A DNA stretch of 9,144 nucleotides from positions 1 to 9,144 of the forward strand of contig CAYIZZ010000099.1 in NCBI GenBank assembly GCA_964367945.1. The letters run 5' to 3'. The notes beneath the pieces were generated by a model. That model searched no databases. It was not told the DNA's origin and was given only the letters and a program-made list of their open reading frames with translations. Numbering within the stretch: the stretch's first letter is position 1; each line of letters begins with the position of its first letter. A program made the position numbers and the translations under genes. Source of the stretch: JAAYCI01 sp964367945. GTDB lineage: Bacteria > Bacillota > Clostridia > Oscillospirales > Ruminococcaceae. Below are positions 1 through 6,975 of the stretch, in pieces.

Positions 1-56
1 GGTTCTTAGCCCCTTAATACATTTAACTTATGTTGTGAGTATAATATACAAAAAAT

Positions 57-79
57 TGTCACCACAAGTAGTGGTGACA
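57..79 (-). terminator. Rho-independent terminator after the rubrerythrin gene (bidirectional)
   Basis: A perfect 9-bp stem (57-65 pairing with 71-79) with a 5-nt loop lies 44 nt beyond the rubrerythrin stop codon. On the minus strand the stem is followed by six T residues (complement of 50-55). On the plus strand it is followed by G and then five T (81-85), so it could also stop transcription entering from the left. The 56 bases to its left show no gene. Confidence 0.9.
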
Positions 80-122
80 GTTTTTATTAGTATTCAGCTT
101 AGCGTGAATGATTTTAAATATA

Positions 123-668
123 TTAGCCGAAGTATCTTTCCAGAAGTCCTGCAAAAGCTTTACCATGACGAGCTTCATCTCTGGCCATCTCGTGTACGGT
201 GTCGTGGATAGCATCAAGGTTTGCTTCTTTTGCACGTTTTGCAAGATCGAACTTGCCGGCTGTTGCGCCGTTTTCAGCGGCAACACGTAGCTCAAGGTTC
301 TTTTTGGTAGAATCAGTTAATACTTCGCCAAGTAGTTCGGCAAATTTAGAAGCATGTTCGGCTTCTTCAAAAGCTGCTTTTTCCCAGTAAAGGCCGATTT
401 CGGGATAGCCTTCGCGGTGTGCTACACGGCTCATTGCAAGATACATGCCAACTTCGCTGCACTCGCCTTCAAAATTAGCACGCAAATCAGCCATGATATC
501 TTCGCTGGCGCCTTGTGCCACGCCTACAACGTGTTCTGCTGCCCAAGACATCTCACCGGATTGTTGCTCTGTGAATTTATCAGCACCTACTTTACATTGT
601 GGACATGACTGTGGAGCAGAGTCGCCCTCGTGAACATAACCGCATACTTGACATACAAATTTTTTCAT
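123..668 (-). CDS. Reverse rubrerythrin (N-terminal rubredoxin-like domain, C-terminal diiron ferritin-like domain)
   Basis: This 181-aa protein is a non-haem iron protein of the rubrerythrin family, which reduces hydrogen peroxide (and in some members oxygen) in the cytoplasm of anaerobes. Residues 1-35 form a rubredoxin-like iron site with Cys6, Cys9, Cys22 and Cys25 (CxxC...CxxC). The remainder is a four-helix ferritin-like domain with diiron ligand candidates Glu69 in the FEGE segment, Glu102/His105 (ExxH), Glu132, and Glu165/His168 (second ExxH in DEARHG). Classical rubrerythrin carries rubredoxin at the C-terminus, so this is the reversed order known from clostridia. AGGAG lies 7 nt before the ATG, which fixes the start. 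The gene follows the Rrf2 regulator by 37 nt with no terminator between them, so the two are probably co-transcribed and co-regulated. The in vivo electron donor is not visible here. Confidence 0.93.
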   Translation of the reverse strand: MKKFVCQVCGYVHEGDSAPQSCPQCKVGADKFTEQQSGEMSWAAEHVVGVAQGASEDIMADLRANFEGECSEVGMYLAMSRVAHREGYPEIGLYWEKAAFEEAEHASKFAELLGEVLTDSTKKNLELRVAAENGATAGKFDLAKRAKEANLDAIHDTVHEMARDEARHGKAFAGLLERYFG

Positions 669-705
669 GATAATTCTCCTTTTACACTTTTTATTATTTG
701 TTTAA

Positions 706-1101
706 TTAAATCTCATCAATGTAGATTTTATACAAATCTTCTCTCAGAGATCGGTTTACATTAAGAAATTTTTTCCTGATGGAACAGTCCAGCTTATCGT
801 CTACTCTAGTACAATCAAAATCGCAACTTAAGCAGTGGTTTATTGCTATGGGTCCGTCGATAGCCTCAATAACCTGGCCGAAACTGATATCCTGTGACGG
901 TGTGACAAGCTTGAAACCGCCGTTTACACCTTTTTGTGAAGAGACTATGCCTGCCATGGAAAGTTTACGAAGTATTTTCAATGTAAATTTCAATGAAACA
1001 CCACACTGCTGAGCTATTTCTTTTGCTCCGATTATGCCGTCGCTACCTGAAAGATAGCTTAAAATTCTTATGGCATAATCTGCTTCGTGAGTTATTCGCA
1101 T
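706..1101 (-). CDS. Rrf2-family transcriptional regulator, probably Fe-S or redox sensing
   Basis: This 131-aa protein has the usual length and order of the Rrf2 family (IscR, NsrR, CymR). It opens with MRITHEADYAIRIL and then a winged helix-turn-helix (about residues 24-66, AKEIAQQCGVSLKFTLKIL plus the wing with GVNGGFKL). A dimerisation helix and a cysteine cluster follow: Cys90, Cys93, Cys97 and Cys106. In IscR and NsrR three cysteines in this region bind an Fe-S cluster. Here the spacing is CX2CX3CX8C, so cluster binding is likely but unproven; Cys33 in the HTH is extra. An AAGGCGG ribosome binding site lies 8 nt ahead of the ATG. The gene is first in a two-gene unit with reverse rubrerythrin. 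Its promoter is flanked by inverted-repeat arms, which suggests autoregulation together with control of the peroxide-defence gene. The sensed signal (iron, oxygen, peroxide, NO) cannot be decided from sequence. Confidence 0.9.
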   Translation of the reverse strand: MRITHEADYAIRILSYLSGSDGIIGAKEIAQQCGVSLKFTLKILRKLSMAGIVSSQKGVNGGFKLVTPSQDISFGQVIEAIDGPIAINHCLSCDFDCTRVDDKLDCSIRKKFLNVNRSLREDLYKIYIDEI

Positions 1102-1120
1102 CTGTCAATCCGCCTTACTC

Positions 1121-1184
1121 TTAATGTCTACTTTTATAGTATACATTCAAAACATGCGCTTGTCAAGTATAAAAGTGGACTTTT
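1121..1184. promoter_or_regulatory. Inverted-repeat operator candidate bracketing the Rrf2 promoter
   Basis: Two 13-nt arms match as an inverted repeat at 12 of 13 positions: 1126-1138 (gtctacttttata) and 1168-1180 (tataaaagtggac). They are separated by 29 nt. The first arm covers the transcript start and touches the -10 box; the other lies immediately upstream of the -35 box. The shared core is AAAAGTRGAC. The upstream copy is itself a palindrome, AAAAGT-GG-ACTTTT (1171-1184). A dimer at each arm would occlude RNA polymerase, fitting autoregulation by the adjacent Rrf2 protein. The symmetry is seen directly; binding by this protein is inferred. Confidence 0.6.
1138..1166 (-). promoter_or_regulatory. 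Sigma-A promoter of the Rrf2-rubrerythrin unit
   Basis: On the minus strand there is a perfect -35 box TTGACA (complement of 1161-1166), a 17-nt spacer and the -10 box TATACT (complement of 1138-1143, 5/6 of consensus). The predicted transcript start near 1131 leaves a leader of about 30 nt with an AAGGCGG Shine-Dalgarno sequence. This is the strongest promoter match in the window. Confidence 0.88.
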
Positions 1185-1264
1185 TTAGTATTCTTTTTAA
1201 ATGTAACTTATATACGTTAAAAAACATGAAAATATTTGTGGGAAAATAAGCTTTTTGAGCAAAA

Positions 1265-1298
1265 AAACACCTATAAACCATGAGGTTTATAGGTGTTT
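1265..1298 (-). terminator. Rho-independent terminator of the exporter operon
   Basis: A perfect 15-bp stem (1265-1279 with 1284-1298) with a 4-nt loop begins 25 nt beyond the permease stop codon. On the minus strand the end of the stem merges into a run of seven T (complement of 1261-1267). It separates the exporter operon from the Rrf2 promoter. The rest of the 1185-1323 gap shows no gene or other recognisable site. Confidence 0.93.
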
Positions 1299-1323
1299 GG
1301 GGTGCTAATAAAACAAAGTAAGT

Positions 1324-2589
1324 TTATTCATAACGAAGCGCTTCGATGGGATCAAGCTTTGCAGCTTTGTTTGCAGGATAGTAGCCAAAGAATAGGCCGA
1401 TGGCAACAGAAAAGCCCACTGCTATTAGTATGCCTAAAACATCGGGAGTTGCAGGGAAGCTGAGCAAGCTTGAAGCGATACTACCCAGCGCCACACCGAA
1501 AATGATACCAATGATGCCCCCGATAAGGCATATGATAGAGCTTTCGGTGATGAACTGCACACGTATTGAAAGGTTGGTGGCGCCAAGAGCTTTCCTGGTG
1601 CCTATTTCTTTTGTGCGCTCGGTGATGGATACCAGCATGATGTTCATTACGCCGATGCCGCCTACCAGCAAAGAAATAGCCGCTACCGCAGAAATAGCCA
1701 GCTGCAATGTGGCAAGCATAGAAGTCATGGACTCGATGATGCTATCCATGGCAAAGGAGTCTACTTGGAAATCCTCGTTGTTAGCATATTGGCGGTTGTT
1801 TAAATAATCTGATACGTTGGTGGCAAAAGCAGTGCTGTCGGTGCCGGTAGAGGTTAAAATGGTGATAGACTGATGGCCATCATCTGCTCCACTCAAAGCT
1901 TGCGCTGTAGAGTAGGGGATGTATGCTGAGGTTTCAGTGTCTTGATCGCTTGCAGTGCTACCCATAGCAAAGGCGGACTGCTCGTATTCATATACACCAA
2001 CAATGGTGAAAAGGCCGGGTGCACCGCCGGAGCCTTCCAGCATTATTTGCTGGCCGATGGGATCGCCTACAAAGCCGTAGTTTGTCACGAAACTATCAGA
2101 TACCACCACCACTTTCTTTTCGTCGTCTATTTCACGCTGTAGTAAAAAACGACCGTTTAGCATGGTGATGTTATTTATAGAGGCTTCTTCGGCAGTGACA
2201 CCGCTTAGACTGAAATTGGCGTATTTTTCACCTGAAGTAGCTGTGCCGGTACCGACACTTACTGTTACACCTATGGCCTCTATTTCATCGCTAAACTGTG
2301 TTTTCAGCTCGTTTATAATATCTTCGCTGAGCAAATCCTCTTCAGTGGGTGCATTCATGCGTTGTGTATTTGAAAACTCGTTTGTCTTTTGCGTGATGTA
2401 AAGGCTCACGGTGTTGGCGCCCATAGCAGACATCTCGCTGGCGATGTATCCGTTAAGCGAGTTACCTATGGTGAAAATAGTAATAACAGAACCTATACCG
2501 ATGATGATGCCCAACATAGTTAAAAGAGCACGCATTTTGTTGCTCCATAAAGAAGCTAGGGCAAGGGAAATATTTTCTTTTATACTCAT
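1324..2589 (-). CDS. MacB/FtsX-type ABC transporter permease
   Basis: This 421-aa membrane protein is the permease half of a MacB-like exporter. One transmembrane helix near the N-terminus (about residues 22-45, rich in Gly/Ile) precedes a large extracytoplasmic MacB core-like domain (about 47-290). Three C-terminal helices follow (about 295-322, 349-375 and 380-401), which form the FtsX domain. The family signature segment TERTKEIGTRKALGA lies between the second and third helices, and the protein ends with the typical ANKAAKLDPIEALRYE. Its ATG overlaps the ATPase stop codon by 4 nt (ATGA, 2586-2589) and an AGAGGTG ribosome binding site sits inside the ATPase gene, so translation is probably coupled. 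With the ATPase and adaptor it should form a mechanotransmission-type exporter for peptides, lipids or toxic compounds. The substrate is not deducible, and no two-component regulator or bacteriocin gene is adjacent. Confidence 0.93.
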   Translation of the reverse strand: MSIKENISLALASLWSNKMRALLTMLGIIIGIGSVITIFTIGNSLNGYIASEMSAMGANTVSLYITQKTNEFSNTQRMNAPTEEDLLSEDIINELKTQFSDEIEAIGVTVSVGTGTATSGEKYANFSLSGVTAEEASINNITMLNGRFLLQREIDDEKKVVVVSDSFVTNYGFVGDPIGQQIMLEGSGGAPGLFTIVGVYEYEQSAFAMGSTASDQDTETSAYIPYSTAQALSGADDGHQSITILTSTGTDSTAFATNVSDYLNNRQYANNEDFQVDSFAMDSIIESMTSMLATLQLAISAVAAISLLVGGIGVMNIMLVSITERTKEIGTRKALGATNLSIRVQFITESSIICLIGGIIGIIFGVALGSIASSLLSFPATPDVLGILIAVGFSVAIGLFFGYYPANKAAKLDPIEALRYE

Positions 2590-3296
2590 ACTGCACCTCT
2601 GCCACTGCCGGGGCGATCACTGACTATTTTACCATCCACCAGCGTTACTATCCGCTGAGTTTCTTCGGCAAGCTCGGGTGAGTGAGTGATAAGTATAATG
2701 GTTTTACCATGTTTTTCGTGTAGGTCATGGAAGATATCCATTACAAGTCGGCCGGTTTTACTGTCCAGTGCACCTGTGGGCTCGTCTGCTAGCAATATGG
2801 CAGGATCGTTTGCCAAAGCCCTGGCAATGGCAATACGTTGCTTTTGGCCACCGGATAGCTCATTCGGGTTATGGCGCCGACGCTCAAACATATCCACTGT
2901 TTTTAAAAGCTCGGCGCTTCGGTTGGCGCGATCTTTTTTTGAGAGTCCTGCGTATAGCATCGGAAGCTCAACGTTGCGCTGTGCGTTTATTCTTGGTATA
3001 AGGTTGAAGTTTTGAAACACAAAGCCTATCTTTTTGTTGCGAATACCGGACAAATCACTGTCTTTTGCCGCCATTATATCGACATCATCTAAGAGGTATT
3101 CACCCTCGGAAGGACGATCCAGCGCACCCACAATATTCATAAGGGTGGATTTGCCGCTGCCGGAAGCACCCACAATGGATATAAAAGTGCCATTTTCTAT
3201 GGAAAGTGTAACATCGTCAAGGGCGCAAAGCTCGTTTTCCATGCCTTCAAAATAACGCTTGTACACGTTTTTTATCTTGATTACTTCACCAGACAT
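2586..3296 (-). CDS. ABC transporter ATP-binding protein (MacB/LolD type)
   Basis: This 236-aa cytoplasmic ATPase powers the adjacent permease. All nucleotide-binding motifs are intact: Walker A GASGSGKST (43-51), Q-loop Gln95 in FVFQNFNLIP, signature LSGGQ (147-151), Walker B ILLADE (167-172) followed by the D-loop ALD (176-178), and the switch His205. The length and the FVFQNFNLIPRINAQRNVELP segment are typical of the MacB/LolD/FtsE branch, whose partner is a four-helix FtsX permease. GGAGG for this gene lies within the last codons of the adaptor gene, and only 2 nt separate the adaptor stop from this ATG. The 3' end overlaps the permease start by 4 nt. The last residues (RPGSGRGAV) lie beyond the conserved fold. 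Confidence 0.95.
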   Translation of the reverse strand: MSGEVIKIKNVYKRYFEGMENELCALDDVTLSIENGTFISIVGASGSGKSTLMNIVGALDRPSEGEYLLDDVDIMAAKDSDLSGIRNKKIGFVFQNFNLIPRINAQRNVELPMLYAGLSKKDRANRSAELLKTVDMFERRRHNPNELSGGQKQRIAIARALANDPAILLADEPTGALDSKTGRLVMDIFHDLHEKHGKTIILITHSPELAEETQRIVTLVDGKIVSDRPGSGRGAV

Positions 3297-3298
3297 GA

Positions 3299-5023
3299 TT
3301 ATCGTCCTCCTGCTGGTGGTCCGCCACCGGGTCCGCCGCCTGTTTCAGTGGTGACAACAACTTCGCCGCCCGCGCTGCCCATAGCACCAATATCAAAAGC
3401 ATTAGAAACGTTCAGACCCATCGGATCATCTAAAACAAGTAGCCCGTCGTGCAGCTCATCAGAAATGATTTCAATCAGATAGTCCGACTCAAGGCCGGTG
3501 GTGATTTCCAGCATACGGCGGCCGTCTTCTTCACCAAGGGCGGCCTCTTCGGCAGTAGGCATGGCATCATATACATAAACGTACTGCTTGCCGTCTTGCT
3601 CCACCACAGCATCTATAGGCACAGCGTATATATCAGTGGCTGATTGCAATAAGAATGTGACCTGTGCAGGCACGCCAACACGTAGATCTTTGTTTGTTTC
3701 GTTCGCAGTGATGGTAACACTGAAGTTGCCGGACTCGTCTATGGCGATGGGTGAAATTTCAGAGATTGTTCCCGAGATTTCCGTGTCGCCTGTGGAATCG
3801 GTGGTGAAAATAGCCTGCATACCTTCGCTGAGTTTCACCACGTCATAGCTGGGCACGGTGGTTACTATTTGTAAGTTTTCAAGGTCTTGTATGGTGCACA
3901 GTGCGCTAGCACCTAAGATATCGCCTGCTTCGTAGCTTAGCTCTGTCACCACACCGCTGATGGGCGAGCGGATAAATGTGTCGTCAAGCTCTGCTTGTGC
4001 ATCGGAGATGCTTTCGCCGAGATCGGCTAGTGCTCTTGTGTTAGTGCTATCGCTGGATTGCGCTTGTATCTGCTGTTGTGTTAAGCTATTTTGCGCTGTT
4101 TCCAGAGAAGCGAGATTGGCGCTTTCTTGCGCAGAGTAAGTGCTGGTTAAGGTGTTTGCCTGCTCGTCCAGTTTTGCTATTTCAGCGGCGGTGTTTTGCT
4201 GGAGTGTGGTAAAGCTGGCATTTAAAGTGTTTATTTCAGTGTATGTGCTAGCGGTTAGATTGGTCATGTCTTGCTGGTCTGTCAAAAATAGTTCGTTTTT
4301 AAAAGCATAGTCAAGAGCTTCTTGTCGTTTGTCTGGGTTTGTAAGGTCAAATTGAGTCGGATCAACAAGTGGTCGAGCGGGGTCTACAATTGATTGCTGT
4401 GTAGTGGCCCATGTTGCCCAGTTTTCTAGTAGTTGGGATATTTGTGGCTTTATTTGGGCATTTAATGCCGTAACGCTAGTGGCTAAATTAGCATTCAGTT
4501 GATTTTTTTGGTTGGTGATAGCCTGCAAGTCGGCGGAATATTGGTTTTTAGCATCGTTGTATGCTTGCGCTGCATCATTCACTTTATCCTCAGCTAAGGC
4601 AAGATCATGTGCAGACAATGCATTTGAGTAAGAAATGTCAATTTGTTTATCGCTGTAGCTATCTTGTGCGTCGTCTATCCTGTCCAACACAGCCTCATCG
4701 TCCAGCTGTGCCAAAACATCATTTTGTGTAACAGCATCGCCGACTTCGATATTCATAGATAAAATCTCAGTACCCGACACAGCGGTACTTACCACTATGC
4801 GGCTTTGTGTGGATGATGTCTGTCCGGTAGCAACAATAACATTTTCAATACTTTGTTTTGACAGCGATGTAATAGAAGGCATAGATAGCATTGTACTAAA
4901 TCCACTAAGCATACCCATTACAGAGTTGATGATAACAGCTGCTACAATAGCCAAAACTAAAACAACAACTAAAATAATAACTAAGACCTTACGTTTTTTA
5001 ACGAATGCTGAAACCTTTGACAT
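3299..5023 (-). CDS. Membrane-fusion-type adaptor (HlyD/MacA-like periplasmic adaptor subunit)
   Basis: This 574-aa protein is the accessory adaptor of the exporter. It starts with a basic cytoplasmic stub and one transmembrane anchor (about residues 13-34). A split lipoyl-like domain follows, with halves near 75-108 (VSGTEILSMNIEVGDAVTQ) and 350-370 (IRSPISGVVTELSYEAGD). Between them is a long Ala/Gln/Asn-rich alpha-helical hairpin (about 110-345). Beta-barrel and membrane-proximal domains occupy about 380-540, and the tail (560-574) is rich in Gly and Pro. The middle of the hairpin (about 200-262) is not regular coiled coil: it contains two Trp and a Pro/Asp-rich stretch. The adaptor is longer than MacA (about 370 aa). 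In a Gram-positive cell it would sit on the outer membrane face and act with the permease without TolC. AAGGTGG lies ahead of the ATG, and it is the first gene of the operon. Confidence 0.9.
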   Translation of the reverse strand: MSKVSAFVKKRKVLVIILVVVLVLAIVAAVIINSVMGMLSGFSTMLSMPSITSLSKQSIENVIVATGQTSSTQSRIVVSTAVSGTEILSMNIEVGDAVTQNDVLAQLDDEAVLDRIDDAQDSYSDKQIDISYSNALSAHDLALAEDKVNDAAQAYNDAKNQYSADLQAITNQKNQLNANLATSVTALNAQIKPQISQLLENWATWATTQQSIVDPARPLVDPTQFDLTNPDKRQEALDYAFKNELFLTDQQDMTNLTASTYTEINTLNASFTTLQQNTAAEIAKLDEQANTLTSTYSAQESANLASLETAQNSLTQQQIQAQSSDSTNTRALADLGESISDAQAELDDTFIRSPISGVVTELSYEAGDILGASALCTIQDLENLQIVTTVPSYDVVKLSEGMQAIFTTDSTGDTEISGTISEISPIAIDESGNFSVTITANETNKDLRVGVPAQVTFLLQSATDIYAVPIDAVVEQDGKQYVYVYDAMPTAEEAALGEEDGRRMLEITTGLESDYLIEIISDELHDGLLVLDDPMGLNVSNAFDIGAMGSAGGEVVVTTETGGGPGGGPPAGGR

Positions 5024-5049
5024 AATCCACCTTACCTTATTATTTTTAT

Positions 5050-5078
5050 ATTATATAAACTTGACTCAATTATTTTAA
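5050..5078 (-). promoter_or_regulatory. Candidate promoter of the exporter operon
   Basis: On the minus strand a perfect -10 box TATAAT (complement of 5050-5055) lies 17 nt downstream of a weak -35 box TTAAAA (complement of 5073-5078, 4/6). It is placed correctly ahead of the adaptor gene and after the transketolase terminator. The region is very AT-rich, so chance matches are possible. A short perfect palindrome TTGACTCAA (5061-5069) sits in the spacer and might be an operator, but is too short to claim. Confidence 0.45.
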
Positions 5079-5147
5079 ATAGATAATGTGTAATATATGT
5101 GTGTAATTACTGAAGAAATTAGGTTGTTTAGATCTTTGCGTTAAATT

Positions 5148-5187
5148 AAAAGCTCTCTTTGCAACACTGTATACAAAGAGAGTTTTT
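5148..5187 (-). terminator. Terminator of the racemase-transketolase operon
   Basis: A 9-bp stem, CTCTCTTTG at 5153-5161 with CAAAGAGAG at 5174-5182, encloses a 12-nt loop. It is extended outward by one G-T wobble (5152/5183) and A-T pairs. It begins about 14 nt after the stop codon of the transketolase C-terminal subunit. On the minus strand the stem is followed by TTTTAATTT. A run of T on the plus-strand side (5183-5187) could make it work in both directions. Confidence 0.85.
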
Positions 5188-5200
5188 GATAAATATTGGG

Positions 5201-6142
5201 CTATTGGTTTAACAACTTTTTACAAGAGTTCACAATTTCTTGTGTTGTGATTCCGTTCATTTCAAGTAAGCTTTCATACGGTGCGGACTGTCCGAAACAG
5301 TCGCGTATACCTATTCGTATCAGTTTTCCTTTACCTTCTTGTGCAATCACTTCGCTGACGGCACTGCCAAGACCGTTTATAATGTTGTGATCCTCCACTG
5401 TGACGATTTTGCCAGTTTCTTCGATAGCTTTTTTCACAGCGTCTGTATCCAGTGGTTTTATGGTATGCATGTCAAGCACTTTTACACTTATACCCTGTGA
5501 CTTTAGCTCGTCATGTGCTTTAATGGCAAGGCTCATAACATCGCCGTTTGCGATAATAGTGACATCTTTTCCGTCGCGAAGGGTATATGCTTTACCTATT
5601 TCGAACTCTTCTGTACCATCATAAATGCAAGGCACAGCATCACGGGTAAAGCGTAGGTAAACTGCACCGTACAGCTCAGCTGCCTTACGTACCAGCTTTC
5701 GTGTGGAGTAGTAATCACATCCCATCAGAACAGTCATGTTTGGGATGGTCCTTAGTATGCCCATGTCTTCGATACCTTGATGGCTGGCTCCATCGTTTGC
5801 AGGGGTCAGCCCACCGTGCGAGCAAGCTATTTTTACGTTTAGACCGGTGTAGCAAATCTCTTGGCGAATTTGCTCGCACATTCTCATGCTACCAAACACA
5901 GCATATGTAGAAACAAATGGTATCTTACCACAGGTGGAAAGACCTGCTGCCACACCGCAGGCATTTTGTTCGGCAATACCTACATTGACGTACTGCATGG
6001 GTAGCTCTTTTGAAAAATCAGTAGTTTTGCAAGACTTGCCTATATCACAATCCACAACGTATATAGCAGAATTCTCACGACCCAGCTCTAAAATTTCGTC
6101 ACCATATGCATCTCTTGTAGGAGCTGATTTATTTTCTATCAT
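5201..6142 (-). CDS. Transketolase, C-terminal subunit (Pyr and C-terminal domains)
   Basis: This 313-aa subunit carries the pyrimidine-binding and C-terminal domains of a split, thiamine-diphosphate-dependent transketolase, which moves two-carbon ketol units between sugar phosphates. The invariant activating glutamate is Glu58 in VGIAEQN (54-60), which contacts the thiazolium cofactor's aminopyrimidine ring from the neighbouring subunit. The SHGGLTPANDGASHQGIED segment (108-126) holds the conserved His109 and His121 region. The later part (about 185-313) is the Rossmann-like C-terminal domain. The ATG overlaps the stop codon of the N-terminal subunit by 4 nt, and GAGGAGG (6150-6156) gives strong, coupled translation. 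Split transketolases occur widely in Firmicutes and Archaea, and some have specialised sugar-phosphate substrates, so the substrate need not be the pentose-phosphate set. DXP synthase is less likely because that enzyme is a single larger chain. Confidence 0.93.
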   Translation of the reverse strand: MIENKSAPTRDAYGDEILELGRENSAIYVVDCDIGKSCKTTDFSKELPMQYVNVGIAEQNACGVAAGLSTCGKIPFVSTYAVFGSMRMCEQIRQEICYTGLNVKIACSHGGLTPANDGASHQGIEDMGILRTIPNMTVLMGCDYYSTRKLVRKAAELYGAVYLRFTRDAVPCIYDGTEEFEIGKAYTLRDGKDVTIIANGDVMSLAIKAHDELKSQGISVKVLDMHTIKPLDTDAVKKAIEETGKIVTVEDHNIINGLGSAVSEVIAQEGKGKLIRIGIRDCFGQSAPYESLLEMNGITTQEIVNSCKKLLNQ

Positions 6143-6966
6143 AACGTAGCCTCCTCAATCTCTTTTAATGCAATGCGAAGTTCTTCATCGTTTGGTGGTG
6201 TGCCGTGCCATGACACAACATTTTCCATGAAAGAAACACCTTTACCTTTTACAGTTTCTGCAATAATGCAAGCAGGTTTTGTGCTGTTACTGTTTTTGAT
6301 TTCTTCAAATACGTTTAGTATCTCAGAGATGTTGTGTCCGTCTATTGAGTATACATCACACCCAAATGCCGCAAATTTTGCATGAAGATCGCCAAATGGC
6401 ATGATTTCATCGCACGTGCCGTCGCATTGAAGGTTATTTTTGTCCACTATTATCACAAGATTACAAAGCTCATACTTTGCAGCAGATTGGACAGCTTCCC
6501 ATATCTGCCCCTCATTTGTCTCTCCGTCACCTATCATGGAAAACACTCGGTAGTCTTTTTTGTCTCTTTTACCTGAAATAGCCATTCCAACTGCAACGCT
6601 TAAGCCTTGGCCGAGAGAGCCTGTGGAGATATCAATACCGGGACATTTTTTCATGTCGGGATGACCTTGTAAAATTGAGCCTTCGTTACGAAGGGTGTCA
6701 AGTACGCTAACATCAAAATATCCACGTAGTGCAAGACAAGTGTATAGCACAGGGCACACATGACCTTTTGAGAGAACAAACCTGTCCCGGTCTTCCCATT
6801 TTGGGTTTTGGGGATCTATATTAAGTTCATCAAAATAAAGTACCGTCATGATATCAGCAGCAGAAAGAGATCCGCCCGGATGACCGGATTTTGCGTTGTG
6901 AATCATTTTCAAGAGTGTGGTTTTTACTTCTTTGGATTTTTGAAAAAGTGTGTTACTTTTACTCAT
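6139..6966 (-). CDS. Transketolase, N-terminal subunit (thiamine-diphosphate-binding domain)
   Basis: This 275-aa subunit binds the diphosphate end of thiamine diphosphate through Mg2+. The motif begins at GDGETNEGQIWEA (146-158) and ends at KNN (176-178), the standard GDG...NN signature. Other transketolase landmarks are GHPGGSLS (28-35), SKGH (66-69), GHPD (101-104) and STGSLGQGLS (114-123). It pairs with the C-terminal subunit encoded immediately downstream; the two reading frames overlap by 4 nt. The gene starts 9 nt after the racemase-like gene, whose TAG stop codon forms part of this gene's Shine-Dalgarno sequence (TAGGAG). The three genes are therefore one operon and their products are probably made in matched amounts. 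Nothing is missing compared with intact family members. Confidence 0.94.
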   Translation of the reverse strand: MSKSNTLFQKSKEVKTTLLKMIHNAKSGHPGGSLSAADIMTVLYFDELNIDPQNPKWEDRDRFVLSKGHVCPVLYTCLALRGYFDVSVLDTLRNEGSILQGHPDMKKCPGIDISTGSLGQGLSVAVGMAISGKRDKKDYRVFSMIGDGETNEGQIWEAVQSAAKYELCNLVIIVDKNNLQCDGTCDEIMPFGDLHAKFAAFGCDVYSIDGHNISEILNVFEEIKNSNSTKPACIIAETVKGKGVSFMENVVSWHGTPPNDEELRIALKEIEEATL

Positions 6967-6975
6967 GTTCTGCTC

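Noticed and set aside
1..56. Possible end of a gene or promoter at the left edge.
   Set aside because: The stretch is short and AT-rich, with no coding frame or box pair that can be defended.
1400..1807. Open frame of 135 codons on the plus strand inside the permease gene.
   Set aside because: It is antisense to a conserved FtsX domain and has no start signals. Its composition mirrors the permease codons.
2586..5023. Exporter operon as a bacteriocin or antimicrobial-peptide immunity system.
   Set aside because: No peptide precursor, two-component system or immunity gene is adjacent. MacB-like exporters have many substrates, so no specific claim is supported.
5061..5069. TTGACTCAA palindrome upstream of the exporter operon as an operator.
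   Set aside because: Only four base pairs around a central base, in AT-rich DNA, and no regulator gene nearby. Noted in the promoter entry only.
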